Below are positions 55,414 to 63,220 of a DNA stretch of 64,000 nt, in pieces (positions within the stretch are counted from its first letter, which is position 1; each line of letters begins with the position of its first letter). The notes below the pieces were generated by a model, which saw only the letters and a program-made list of their open reading frames with translations, was not told where the DNA came from and did not search any database. Location of the stretch: NCBI RefSeq assembly GCF_000244955.1, contig NZ_CM001439.1, forward strand, positions 558,001 through 622,000, in the 5' to 3' direction. The position numbers were made by a program, and so were the translations under genes. This DNA comes from Saccharomonospora marina XMU15 (lineage in GTDB: Bacteria; Actinomycetota; Actinomycetes; Mycobacteriales; Pseudonocardiaceae).

Positions 55414-56685
55414 ATGGCGGCTCGGGTGGCGATGCGAGAGATGGCGGGGCGGCTGAGTTGGGGACTGGCCGACCAGGCCGTCTCGAGCCTGACCAACTTC
55501 GCCGTCGGCGCGTTCGTCGCCCGCACGCTCGGCGTGACGGCGTTCGGCGCGTTCAGCCTCGCGTGGGTCACCTACGGCCTGCTCATCAACGTTTCGCGTG
55601 GCCTCGGTACCGATCCGCTCATGGTGCGCTTCAGCGGGGTCGATGCCCGGTCGTGGTCGGGCGCGGTGGGGAGGGCGGCCGGAACGGCGCTGGCGGTGGG
55701 CGCCATCGCCGGTGCGGCGAGCCTCCTGATCGGCGTGGCGATCGGTGGCATCGTCGGGTGGGGTTTCATAGCGCTCGGCGTGGTACTGCCCGCGTTGCTG
55801 CTACAGGACAGTTGGCGATTCGCGTTCTTCGCCTCGGGGCACGGTCGCAAGGCGGTCGCCAACGACTTGGTGTGGGCGGCCGCGCTCGTGCCTGCGATGG
55901 CGATCGCGGCCACTCACCAGAGCGTGGCCGCGTTCCTGCTGGCTTGGGGTGTCTCCGGTGCGGTGGCCGCGGCCTTCGGATGGTTGCAGAGCGGGGTGCG
56001 GCCACGGGTGAGTTCCTCGCTCGCGTGGCTGCGTGAGCAGCGCGACCTCGGGCCGCGGTTCCTGGTGGAGAACGTCAGCAACAGCGGTGGCTCGCAGTTG
56101 CGGTTGTACGGCCTCGGCGCCATCGCGGGACTGGCCGACGTCGGTGCGGTGCGCGGCGTGGAGCTGCTGCTCGGCCCGTTCTTCGCGGTGCTGATGGGAC
56201 TGTCACTGGTCACGGTGGCGGAGGCGGCCAGGGTACGCAGGCGCTCCCCACACAGGCTGCGGCAGTTCTGCCTCTTCATCGGCGGCAGCCAGGCCACGGC
56301 GGCGCTGGCATGGGGGCTCGGCCTACTGCTGCTGCTTCCTGACCCGGTAGGTGAGTTTCTGCTCGGGTCGGTGTGGGGACCGGCCTCTGCACTGATCCTG
56401 CCCGCCACGCTCGGCGTCGTCGGCGCGAGCTTCTTCACCGGCGCGGCAGCGGGCCTGCGTGCGCTGGGCGCCGCCAAGCGGAGCATGTCGTCACAACTGG
56501 TGGCGTCGGCCTGCTACGTCACGGGCGGCCTTGTTGGCGCGGCCCTGAACGGCGCGCTGGGCTCGGCATGGGGGGTAGCCGCCGCGAACGTGCTCGGTGC
56601 GGCGGTGTGGTTGGTGCAACTGCACCTGGCGCTGCGGGAATCCGGCTGTTCGAACGCGTCCACGGAAAGGATGGCGACGCCATGA
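55414..56685 (+). CDS. Wzx-like polysaccharide flippase
   Basis: A 423-residue membrane protein with about 12 helices, starting GRLSWGLADQAVSSLTNFAVGAFVARTLG, the N-terminal pattern of MATE/MOP-superfamily polysaccharide exporters. Such proteins flip lipid-linked oligosaccharides to the outer membrane leaflet. The middle has a charged loop (RPRVSSSLAWLREQRDLG), as in Wzx proteins. No Wzy polymerase or chain-length regulator is present in the window. It starts 3 bp after the DUF4910 gene and overlaps the GT2 gene. Confidence 0.8.
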   Translation: MAARVAMREMAGRLSWGLADQAVSSLTNFAVGAFVARTLGVTAFGAFSLAWVTYGLLINVSRGLGTDPLMVRFSGVDARSWSGAVGRAAGTALAVGAIAGAASLLIGVAIGGIVGWGFIALGVVLPALLLQDSWRFAFFASGHGRKAVANDLVWAAALVPAMAIAATHQSVAAFLLAWGVSGAVAAAFGWLQSGVRPRVSSSLAWLREQRDLGPRFLVENVSNSGGSQLRLYGLGAIAGLADVGAVRGVELLLGPFFAVLMGLSLVTVAEAARVRRRSPHRLRQFCLFIGGSQATAALAWGLGLLLLLPDPVGEFLLGSVWGPASALILPATLGVVGASFFTGAAAGLRALGAAKRSMSSQLVASACYVTGGLVGAALNGALGSAWGVAAANVLGAAVWLVQLHLALRESGCSNASTERMATP

Positions 56686-57638
56686 GTACTCCCCGGCTGA
56701 GCATCGGCCTGCCGGTCTACAACGGCGAGGAGTACCTCGCCGAGTCGCTCGACGCGCTGCTCGGGCAGACCTACACCGACTACGAACTGATCATCTCCGA
56801 CAACGCCTCCACCGACGGCACGGAGGCGATCTGCCGCGACTACGCCGCACGCGACCGGCGTATCCGATACCTGCGACTGCCACACAACATTGGCGCGGCG
56901 CCCAACCACAACCTCGTCTTCGCGCAGGCAGGCGGCGAGCTGTTCAAGTGGGCCTCGCACGACGACCTCTACGCGAGGGATCTGCTGCGCCGCTGTGTCG
57001 AGGCGCTCGACCAGCGAGGCGACATCGTGCTGGCACACGCGTGGAACGCGATCATCGACGACACCGGCGCGGTCACCGAGACCTTCGACTACCGCATGGC
57101 GACCGACTCGCCGGATCCCGCCGAGCGGTTCAGGGCGCTGCTGTTCGCGCCCGGTGGTGACGACTTCTACGGCGTGATCAGGTCGGACGTGCTGCGCAGG
57201 GTCACCCCGCACGACAGCTACCACCACGCCGACCGCACCATCGTCGCCGAGATAGCGCTGCACGGGCCCTTCCACCAGGTTCCGGAACTGCTGTACTTCC
57301 GAAGGGACCACCCCACCCGAGCCGAGCGTGCCAATCCGACCAAACGCAGCAGGTGCGCCAACCTCGATCCGCGCAGGGCCGACCGGCTGCGGCATCCCAC
57401 CGCCCGCCTGCTCGGCGAGTACGTGCTCGGCTTCGACAAGGCGATCCGGCGCGCGCCGCTCACCCCGGCGCAGCGGCTGCGTTGTTACCGAGCCCTCGCA
57501 GCATGGTTCGCCAGCCGCGCCGTTCCACGCGGGCAGCGAACCGGTGCCTCACTCGCCGAGGAGCGCGCCGCGCCGCTGGAAACGCTTTCCCACCGGGTCG
57601 ACTCGATCGTGGCAGGCAGGAAGCCGAGGACGTCGTGA
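56682..57638 (+). CDS. GT2 family glycosyltransferase
   Basis: A 318-residue GT-A enzyme beginning LSIGLPVYNGEEYLAESLDALLGQTYTDYELIISDNASTDGT, the standard family-2 nucleotide-binding domain, with the metal-binding acidic motif in FKWASHDDLYARD. A late His-rich segment (YHHADRTIVAEI) contains the acceptor-side acidic residue. It is the only glycosyltransferase in the operon, so other transferases must be supplied elsewhere or the glycan is very simple. It overlaps its neighbours by 4 bp. Confidence 0.88.
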   Translation: MSTPRLSIGLPVYNGEEYLAESLDALLGQTYTDYELIISDNASTDGTEAICRDYAARDRRIRYLRLPHNIGAAPNHNLVFAQAGGELFKWASHDDLYARDLLRRCVEALDQRGDIVLAHAWNAIIDDTGAVTETFDYRMATDSPDPAERFRALLFAPGGDDFYGVIRSDVLRRVTPHDSYHHADRTIVAEIALHGPFHQVPELLYFRRDHPTRAERANPTKRSRCANLDPRRADRLRHPTARLLGEYVLGFDKAIRRAPLTPAQRLRCYRALAAWFASRAVPRGQRTGASLAEERAAPLETLSHRVDSIVAGRKPRTS

Positions 57639-58864
57639 AGCGGCGCGGCGCGCACCGGGCGATGCGGGTGGGGGTGTTCGGCCTGCTCGGTACCGGGAAC
57701 CTGGGCAACGACGCTTCGTTCGAGGCCGTGCTCGCGTTCCTGCGCGAGCGGTACCCGAACGCCACGGTCGACTGCAGGTGCGGTGGGCCCGCCTACGTCG
57801 AACAGCGCTACGGCGTCGCGGCGTCACCGTTGAACGCCTACGGCGGCGAGTACCGCACCGCCTCCACCGCCGGCGCGATCGTGGGCAAGGCGGTCGGCAA
57901 GCTGGTCGACGCCGTCCGCACCGCCCGCTGGGTGCGCCGCCACGACGTGGTGATCGTGCCGGGCATGGGGGTGCTGGAAGCGACACTTCCGCTGCGGCCG
58001 TGGGGGTTTCCGTACTCGTTGCTGCTGTTGTGTGTCGCGGGACGCGTCTTCGGCACCACGGTGGCGTTGGTCGGCGTCGGTGCCGACGTGGTGGGTGGCG
58101 CCGCCAGTCGTCGGGTGCTCGCGCTGGCGGCCAGGCTGGCCCGGTACCGCTCCTACCGCGACGAACTTTCTCGCGACGCGATGCGCGCGATGGGCGTCGA
58201 CACGTCCGCCGACGGCGTCTTTCCCGATCTTGCGTTCGCGCTGCCGACACCGGAACCCACGTCCGGTCCTACCGGCGCCGTCGGGGTAGGGGTGATGGAC
58301 TTCCGCGGCGGCGACGGCGATCGGCACCGCGCCGACGAACTACACGCGGCCTATGTGGGCGCGCTCGTCGGTTTCATCCGCTGGCTCGTCGCGAGCGGTC
58401 GCACGGTGCGGTTGTTCGTCGGGGACCATGTCGACGACGCAGTAGCCGCGAAGATCGTCGCCGAGGTGGGATCACCAGCCGTCAGCGCGCCCAAGGTGTC
58501 TACAATGGACGAATTGCAGCGGGAGATGGCGACCGTCGATTCGGTGGTCGCCACCCGCTACCACAATGTGGTGTGTGCCCTGAGACTCGGTAAACCCACG
58601 ATTTCTGTCGGCTACGCCGCCAAGAACCACGCCCTGATGGCGAGTATGGGTCTGGGACCCTTCTGCCTTTCGGCGTACGACGTCACCGGCGACCGGCTCG
58701 TCGCGCTGTTCACCGAACTGGTGTCCAGCGACCGTGCGCCCGACCTGGCGGAGCGCAACCGCGCTGCCGCTCGGGGCATCGAAGCGCAGTTCGCCGAACT
58801 GTCGGCGGCCGTACTTGCCGCACCACCGGCCAGGCCGCCCGTCCCTGCAGGAAAGGGGGCCTGA
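57635..58864 (+). CDS. Polysaccharide pyruvyl transferase family protein
   Basis: A 409-residue protein of the pyruvyl transferase fold (related to WcaK/CsaB). It has the N-terminal VGVFGLLGTGNLGNDASFEAVLAFL, VIVPGMGVLEAT, and the C-terminal ATRYHNVVCALRLGKPTISVGYAAKNHALMASMGL, the family active-site stretch. These enzymes put a pyruvate ketal on a sugar using phosphoenolpyruvate, giving an anionic epitope. GTG 57635 overlaps the GT2 stop; ATG 57662 (MRVGVFG) is a possible internal start. The C-terminal 30 residues are Ala/Pro-rich. Confidence 0.85.
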   Translation: MKRRGAHRAMRVGVFGLLGTGNLGNDASFEAVLAFLRERYPNATVDCRCGGPAYVEQRYGVAASPLNAYGGEYRTASTAGAIVGKAVGKLVDAVRTARWVRRHDVVIVPGMGVLEATLPLRPWGFPYSLLLLCVAGRVFGTTVALVGVGADVVGGAASRRVLALAARLARYRSYRDELSRDAMRAMGVDTSADGVFPDLAFALPTPEPTSGPTGAVGVGVMDFRGGDGDRHRADELHAAYVGALVGFIRWLVASGRTVRLFVGDHVDDAVAAKIVAEVGSPAVSAPKVSTMDELQREMATVDSVVATRYHNVVCALRLGKPTISVGYAAKNHALMASMGLGPFCLSAYDVTGDRLVALFTELVSSDRAPDLAERNRAAARGIEAQFAELSAAVLAAPPARPPVPAGKGA

Positions 58865-59412
58865 TGAAGGCCATCCCGGTGCCCCACATCGCGGGTGCGT
58901 ACCGGTTCGAACCCACGCCCCATGCGGACGAACGCGGGTTCTTCTCCCGCACGTTCGACGCGGGCGTCGCCCGCTCCGTCGGCATCGACCCGGATGCTTT
59001 CGTCCAGGACAGTCTCTCCCGCTCACACGCAGGGGTGCTGCGAGGTATGCACCTGCGGGTGGGTGCGGGCGAGGCGAAACTCGTGCGCTGCTCCTTCGGC
59101 GCGGTCTTCGACGTGGTTGTGGATCTCCGCGTCGACTCGCCCACCTATCGCAATGTCACCTCCTTCGAGTTGTCCGGCGACACCCAGGTGACGCTGTACG
59201 TGCCGGCGGGCTGTGCGCACGGGTTCCAGGCGCTCACCGAGCCCGCCGACGTGTCTTACCGGATCGATCGTGAGCACGACCCGACCGAGGACGTCACCAT
59301 CGCTTTCGACGATCCTGCATTGGGCATCACCTGGCCGCTGCCGGTGACCTCGATGTCCGAGCGCGACCGTCGAGCACCCGGTCTGGCCGATTTTCTGGAA
59401 AGCCGGGGGTGA
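58864..59412 (+). CDS. dTDP-4-dehydrorhamnose 3,5-epimerase-like cupin enzyme
   Basis: A 182-residue RmlC-family cupin. The catalytic His region is HAGVLRGMHLRVGAGEAKLV; the second conserved His is in VPAGCAHGFQALTEPADVSYRID. RmlC enzymes epimerise C3 and/or C5 of 4-keto-6-deoxy nucleotide sugars. The usual second tyrosine region (DYY.P) reads REHDPTED here, so position specificity may differ. Genes rmlA, rmlB and rmlD are absent, so the substrate is probably not dTDP-rhamnose. ATG 58864 shares one base with the upstream stop. Confidence 0.85.
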   Translation: MKAIPVPHIAGAYRFEPTPHADERGFFSRTFDAGVARSVGIDPDAFVQDSLSRSHAGVLRGMHLRVGAGEAKLVRCSFGAVFDVVVDLRVDSPTYRNVTSFELSGDTQVTLYVPAGCAHGFQALTEPADVSYRIDREHDPTEDVTIAFDDPALGITWPLPVTSMSERDRRAPGLADFLESRG

Positions 59413-60722
59413 GCACTGTGGAGCTGTCGCGCTCCGCTCTGGCCAACGAGCGGTTGCACGCCCTGATCCCCGGAGGCGCCCACACCTACGCCAAGGGTGA
59501 CGACCAGTACCCCGAGGCGATGGCGCCCGTCATCTCACACGGGAGGGGCGCGCAGGTGTGGGACGTGGACGGCAATCGCTACCTCGAGTACGGCTCTGGT
59601 CTGCGGTCGGTGAGCCTGGGTCATGCCCACCCGGGGGTCACCGAGGCCGTACGCCGGGAACTGGACCGCGGCAGCAACTTCGTACGGCCCAGCATCATCG
59701 AAGTACGGGCCGCGGAACGCTTCCTTTCGACCGTGCCGACCGCTGACATGGTCAAGTTCGCCAAGAACGGCTCCGACGTCACGACGGCCGCCGTGCGACT
59801 CGCTCGTGCGGCGACGGGACGCCCCCTCGTGGCGATCTGCCGCGACCACCCGTTCTTCTCCACCGACGACTGGTTCATCGGCAGCACCGTGCTTTGCTCA
59901 GGCGTTCCCAAAGCGGTCAGTGAGCTCACGGTTTCCTTCCCGTACGGGGATCTTCCGGCCACCGAGGAGTTGCTTTCTGCGCACGAGGGCCGCATCGCTT
60001 GCTTGATCTTGGAGCCCGCGACACAGCGGGAACCGCCGCCCGGGTACCTCGCCGGCTTGCGCTCGCTGGCCGATCGGTACGGCTGCGTGCTCATCTTCGA
60101 CGAGATGATCACTGGTTTTCGCTGGTCCGAAGCCGGCGCCCAGAGCCTCTACGGGGTGGTACCCGACCTCTCCACTTTCGGCAAGGCCCTTGGGAACGGT
60201 TTCGCGGTCTCGGCGTTGGCGGGCAAACGTGAACTGATGGAGCAGGGTGGCCTCCGTGGTCGCGGTGAGCGGGTGTTCCTGCTCTCCACGACCCATGGCG
60301 CCGAGACCCACTCGCTCGCGGCCGCGATGGCCGTGCAGCAGACCTACGTGGAGGAGGCGATCACGGCCAGGCTGCACGCGCTCGGGCAGCGGCTGGCCGA
60401 CGGCGTGCGGCAGGTCGCTGCCGAGGCCGGGGTCGGCGACCATGTCGTGGTGCGCGGCAGGCCGAGCAATCTCGTCTTCGCCACGCTGGATGAGCAACTG
60501 CGGCCCTCGCAGCAGTACCGCACTCTCTTCCTGCGGCAACTTCTGACAGGCGGGGTAATCGGTCCGTCCTTTGTGGTCAGCAGCGCGTTCACGCACGCCG
60601 ATATCGACCACACCGTGGACGTGGTGGCCGAGGCCTGCGTGGTGTATCGCAAGGCACTCGACGCGGGTGACCCAGGCCCGTGGCTCGGCGGACGGCCGGT
60701 GAGGCCGGTGTTCAGTCGCTAG
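59409..60722 (+). CDS. Class III PLP aminotransferase, glutamate-semialdehyde-mutase-like
   Basis: A 437-residue PLP enzyme paralogous to HemL in this window. It shares IPGGAHTYAKGDDQYPEAM, VWDVDGNRYLEYGSGLRSVSLGHAHP, VKFAKNGSDVTTAAVRLARA and the Schiff-base lysine in STFGKALGNGFAV (Lys259). It lacks the HemL gating motif TLAGNP, with STTHGAETHSLAA instead. This suggests a transaminase acting on a sugar or other carbonyl intermediate, not an aminomutase. Class III folds are unusual for sugar aminotransferases, which are mostly DegT type. It is the last gene of the operon and overlaps the 3' end of the convergent HNH gene by 4 bp. Confidence 0.85.
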   Translation: MSTVELSRSALANERLHALIPGGAHTYAKGDDQYPEAMAPVISHGRGAQVWDVDGNRYLEYGSGLRSVSLGHAHPGVTEAVRRELDRGSNFVRPSIIEVRAAERFLSTVPTADMVKFAKNGSDVTTAAVRLARAATGRPLVAICRDHPFFSTDDWFIGSTVLCSGVPKAVSELTVSFPYGDLPATEELLSAHEGRIACLILEPATQREPPPGYLAGLRSLADRYGCVLIFDEMITGFRWSEAGAQSLYGVVPDLSTFGKALGNGFAVSALAGKRELMEQGGLRGRGERVFLLSTTHGAETHSLAAAMAVQQTYVEEAITARLHALGQRLADGVRQVAAEAGVGDHVVVRGRPSNLVFATLDEQLRPSQQYRTLFLRQLLTGGVIGPSFVVSSAFTHADIDHTVDVVAEACVVYRKALDAGDPGPWLGGRPVRPVFSR

Positions 60723-62020
60723 GCACATCGCGGTCTCCGTGTTTCGTCGGCGGTGGTTCCCAGTCCACGTACGCGGTGGGTGTGCAGGGTGTTGCGCAGG
60801 GGTTCCCGGTCGGGGTCGTGGTGGGCAGGCGGGATAAACCACGGGCGGCCGTTGATCATTCGTACTTCCCATTCGGTGTGGTGAACGAGTCGGTGATGGT
60901 TGCCGCACAGCAGTGCCAGGTTGTCGAGCGCGGTTGGCCCACCGTCGGCCCAAGACCGGACGTGGTGCGCGTGGCACCACTTCGCCTTGCGGTCGCACCC
61001 GGGGAAGGTGCAGCCGCCGTCGCGGTGGATGAGTGCTCGACGCAGGTGCCGGGGCACGGTGCGGCTGGCTCGGCCGATGTCGAGGATCTCGCCGCGACTG
61101 CCCAGAACGACCGGTGCCGCCTTGGCGTCACAGGCCAGTCGGCGGATCTGCGATGCGGGCAGCTCGAGATGGCCGTCCACGAGTCCGTGGCCGGTGGAGT
61201 TACGCAGGTCGGTCAGCCGGGTACTGACCAGCAGCGTGACGGGCTCTCCGGCTTCGTGTGGCGTCCTCGGGGAGTGAGCCGCCAGCCGCAGTATCTCGGC
61301 GAACGCGTCGCCCTGCCGCTGCTGGCGGGTACGCCCGAGAGGGCCCCGCTCGTCCGAACTCGGGGCGGTCAACGGAGACAGCAACGTAGTGAACAGTGAC
61401 GCCGTCTCCGCGTCCAGTGAGAATGACCCACTCAGCTCACCACTGGTGTGCTGGCGCAGCACCAGCCAGCGCTTTGGCTGCGCGAGTTCCGGTTCGCTCG
61501 GGGCGGTCCCGTCCGGATACAGCCGCGCCTGGATCTCACGGCCGAGTCGGGCCACGATCCTGGGTTCGCTGGACAGCGCTGCCTCACACAGGATGCGTTC
61601 GGCGCAGGCCCGGTCGTCCTCGGACACCGTGGTTGGCAGCGTTGCCATCGCCGAGTGGATGGCCTCGACCTGATCCTCGCCAAGTCGCCCGTCCGCAAGC
61701 GCTCGGGCGGTCTCGGGCAGCAGCGCACTGACGGGTGCGCCGGAAGGTGACACCTGGTCGGCCACCGCGCGAGCATGTGCGAGCAGCCGTCGCGCCCGAA
61801 CCGGGCTCAGCGTGAACAACTCCCGCACCAGCGCTCCCGCCCCGCCGTAGCCGCGAGCCTGGGCGAGTCCGCGCGCGTCGATCTCGGCGAGTGTCCGCAG
61901 TTGCGCCGCGTACAGCCGTCGCCGCGCCACCTCGCTGTCCCGCAACGTCGCCAGCAGCTCCTCATCGGACAGCGACGTGGGCGCGGGGGCTTCCTCCGGT
62001 ACCGAACAACACCTGGTCAC
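60719..62020 (-). CDS. DUF222-HNH endonuclease protein (13E12-like)
   Basis: A 433-residue protein: an N-terminal DUF222 helical domain (from LSDEELLATLRDSEVARRRLYAAQLRTLAEIDARG to about residue 270) and a C-terminal HNH nuclease domain. The HNH part has CTFPGCDRKAKWCHAHHVRSWADGG then LDNLALLCGNHHRLVHH, with the zinc cysteines, the paired His and the final His all present. This is the 13E12 family abundant in mycobacteria and relatives; it is often treated as repetitive, and its cellular task is unknown. GTG 62020 is 6 nt after TAGTAT, so a leaderless transcript under SOS control is likely. Confidence 0.9.
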   Translation of the reverse strand: MTRCCSVPEEAPAPTSLSDEELLATLRDSEVARRRLYAAQLRTLAEIDARGLAQARGYGGAGALVRELFTLSPVRARRLLAHARAVADQVSPSGAPVSALLPETARALADGRLGEDQVEAIHSAMATLPTTVSEDDRACAERILCEAALSSEPRIVARLGREIQARLYPDGTAPSEPELAQPKRWLVLRQHTSGELSGSFSLDAETASLFTTLLSPLTAPSSDERGPLGRTRQQRQGDAFAEILRLAAHSPRTPHEAGEPVTLLVSTRLTDLRNSTGHGLVDGHLELPASQIRRLACDAKAAPVVLGSRGEILDIGRASRTVPRHLRRALIHRDGGCTFPGCDRKAKWCHAHHVRSWADGGPTALDNLALLCGNHHRLVHHTEWEVRMINGRPWFIPPAHHDPDREPLRNTLHTHRVRGLGTTADETRRPRCA

Positions 62021-62026
62021 AGACCC

Positions 62027-62055
62027 ATACTAGCGTGATATCGAACGTATGTTCG
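62027..62055 (-). promoter_or_regulatory. Promoter of the DUF222-HNH gene
   Basis: On the minus strand TAGTAT (-10; plus-strand 62027-62032) stands 6 nt before GTG 62020, and a weak -35 CGAACA (62050-62055) lies 17 bp further up, inside the SOS box. A repressor on the box would exclude RNA polymerase. Confidence 0.5.
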
Positions 62056-62056
62056 A
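62041..62056. promoter_or_regulatory. LexA (SOS) box
   Basis: TCGAACGTATGTTCGA is a perfect match to the actinobacterial SOS consensus TCGAAC-N4-GTTCGA. It lies 21-36 bp upstream of the DUF222-HNH start and covers its -35. LexA boxes before some 13E12-type genes are known in M. tuberculosis, so DNA-damage induction is expected. Confidence 0.85.
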
Positions 62057-62136
62057 ACACGATGGAGTGAAAAGAAAGGTCCAAAGTGAATGGCTCTGCG
62101 GGCGGCTGGCTGTCGCCGAAGCGGTCGCACATCGTG

Positions 62137-62571
62137 TCAGCGCAGGTACGCACACAATCGCGTACACAGCTCCTCGATTTCGAAACGCGAAGCACGGGGT
62201 CCGTGGGGCCACAGGTGGCCTTCGAACCAGTCGATATGGCGCGGGGTGCCGCGGTGGCGCACGAACACATGCTGATGGAAGTGCGCGACAGTGCGGCCAA
62301 CGATGGCCGAATAGACAGCCTCGCAGTCGACTTCGCTTCGTAAGCCGCGCGCGAGCGCCCATGAGGCTCGCGCGATCGCCTCCACTTCCTCGGGCTCCAG
62401 CAGGTCGAGCGAGGGGACATGCCGGCGACACTCCACGAACAGGTAGCCGGGAAACGCCCTTCCGTTCTCCTCGACCGGGCGGTGTGACACGACAACGAGG
62501 TCGCTCATCCACACCACGGGTCCGACCAGCGGGCCCGCATCGCGATGCTTCGCGCAGATGAGGCATGCCAC
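62137..62571 (-). CDS. HIT family protein
   Basis: A 144-residue nucleotide hydrolase/transferase of the histidine triad superfamily. The triad is VAHFHQHVFVRH (H-x-H-x-H), with an upstream CLICAKH that can bind zinc with a later His, as in many HIT proteins. HIT enzymes cleave nucleoside-phosphoramidate or dinucleoside bonds; a specific substrate is not evident. GTG 62571 is the first codon in frame giving VACLICAKH. It lies 10 bp after the PAP2 gene stop and likely shares its transcript with it. Confidence 0.85.
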   Translation of the reverse strand: MACLICAKHRDAGPLVGPVVWMSDLVVVSHRPVEENGRAFPGYLFVECRRHVPSLDLLEPEEVEAIARASWALARGLRSEVDCEAVYSAIVGRTVAHFHQHVFVRHRGTPRHIDWFEGHLWPHGPRASRFEIEELCTRLCAYLR

Positions 62572-62581
62572 GGGACAAAGA

Positions 62582-63220
62582 CTAACCGCTGACCCGACCG
62601 CGCCAGTACAGTTCGAGCAGCCAGCCCGCCGTCGGCACCACGATCAACGCGGTGCACCAGCCGCCGACCGCGTCGGTCGGGTAATGGGAGCCGAGCACGA
62701 CCTGTGCCCAGCCCATGGCGAGTGCTGCCGCGGACCCGATGGCCAGTACGAGGAATCCCCCGATCACCCTGCCAAGCCCGAGCACATTGGTCAGCAGCAG
62801 CGCGGCGACGAGTCCGACGGCGGTGGCGAACGCCGTGTGCCCACTGGGGAAGGACAGGTGGCCGCCGTTGATCGTGCGGTCGACCAGTGGCTTCAGCAAC
62901 GCTGTCGCGGCGATGGTCGAGGCAGGCCCCACGACAGCCAGCACCGCCAGCCTCGGCCTGTGCGAGAACAGACATGCCGAACCCAGCGCCACCAACACCA
63001 GCAACGCACCGACCGGCTCCGCGCCGAAGTCGATCACTCGAGCGATCAGGTACACCGCGAACACCGGCCGCTCCAGCCAGCCCTGAACGGCCGCGTCCAC
63101 TCCGCTCGCCGTCCCCGCACCGGAGTAACCGAAGCCCAGCACCACCAGGACCAGCGTGGCGGGCGCGATGATCAACCACGGTTGTCTCAACAGTGACGGG
63201 CTCGGCGCGGTGCGTGTCAT
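62582..63220 (-). CDS. PAP2 superfamily phosphatase
   Basis: A 212-residue membrane protein with about six helices. The phosphatase motifs are LLKPLVDRT (motif 1, Lys and Arg), SFPSGHTAFATAVG (motif 2) and VVLGSHYPTDAVGG (motif 3, with His and Asp). Motif 1 has shorter spacing than the usual K-x6-RP. PAP2 enzymes dephosphorylate phosphatidate, undecaprenyl diphosphate or polyprenol phosphates at the outer face; given the glycan genes nearby, a lipid-carrier role is possible. ATG 63220 overlaps the upstream glycosyltransferase stop (TGATG); GTG 63223 immediately before it is an alternative. Confidence 0.85.
   Translation of the reverse strand: MTRTAPSPSLLRQPWLIIAPATLVLVVLGFGYSGAGTASGVDAAVQGWLERPVFAVYLIARVIDFGAEPVGALLVLVALGSACLFSHRPRLAVLAVVGPASTIAATALLKPLVDRTINGGHLSFPSGHTAFATAVGLVAALLLTNVLGLGRVIGGFLVLAIGSAAALAMGWAQVVLGSHYPTDAVGGWCTALIVVPTAGWLLELYWRGRVSG

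Noticed and set aside
50439-60722. Reading the operon as an antibiotic biosynthetic cluster
   Set aside because: Branched-sugar enzymes occur in antibiotic clusters, but no polyketide or peptide synthetase, resistance gene or pathway regulator is present, while a flippase and pyruvyl transferase point to an envelope glycan.
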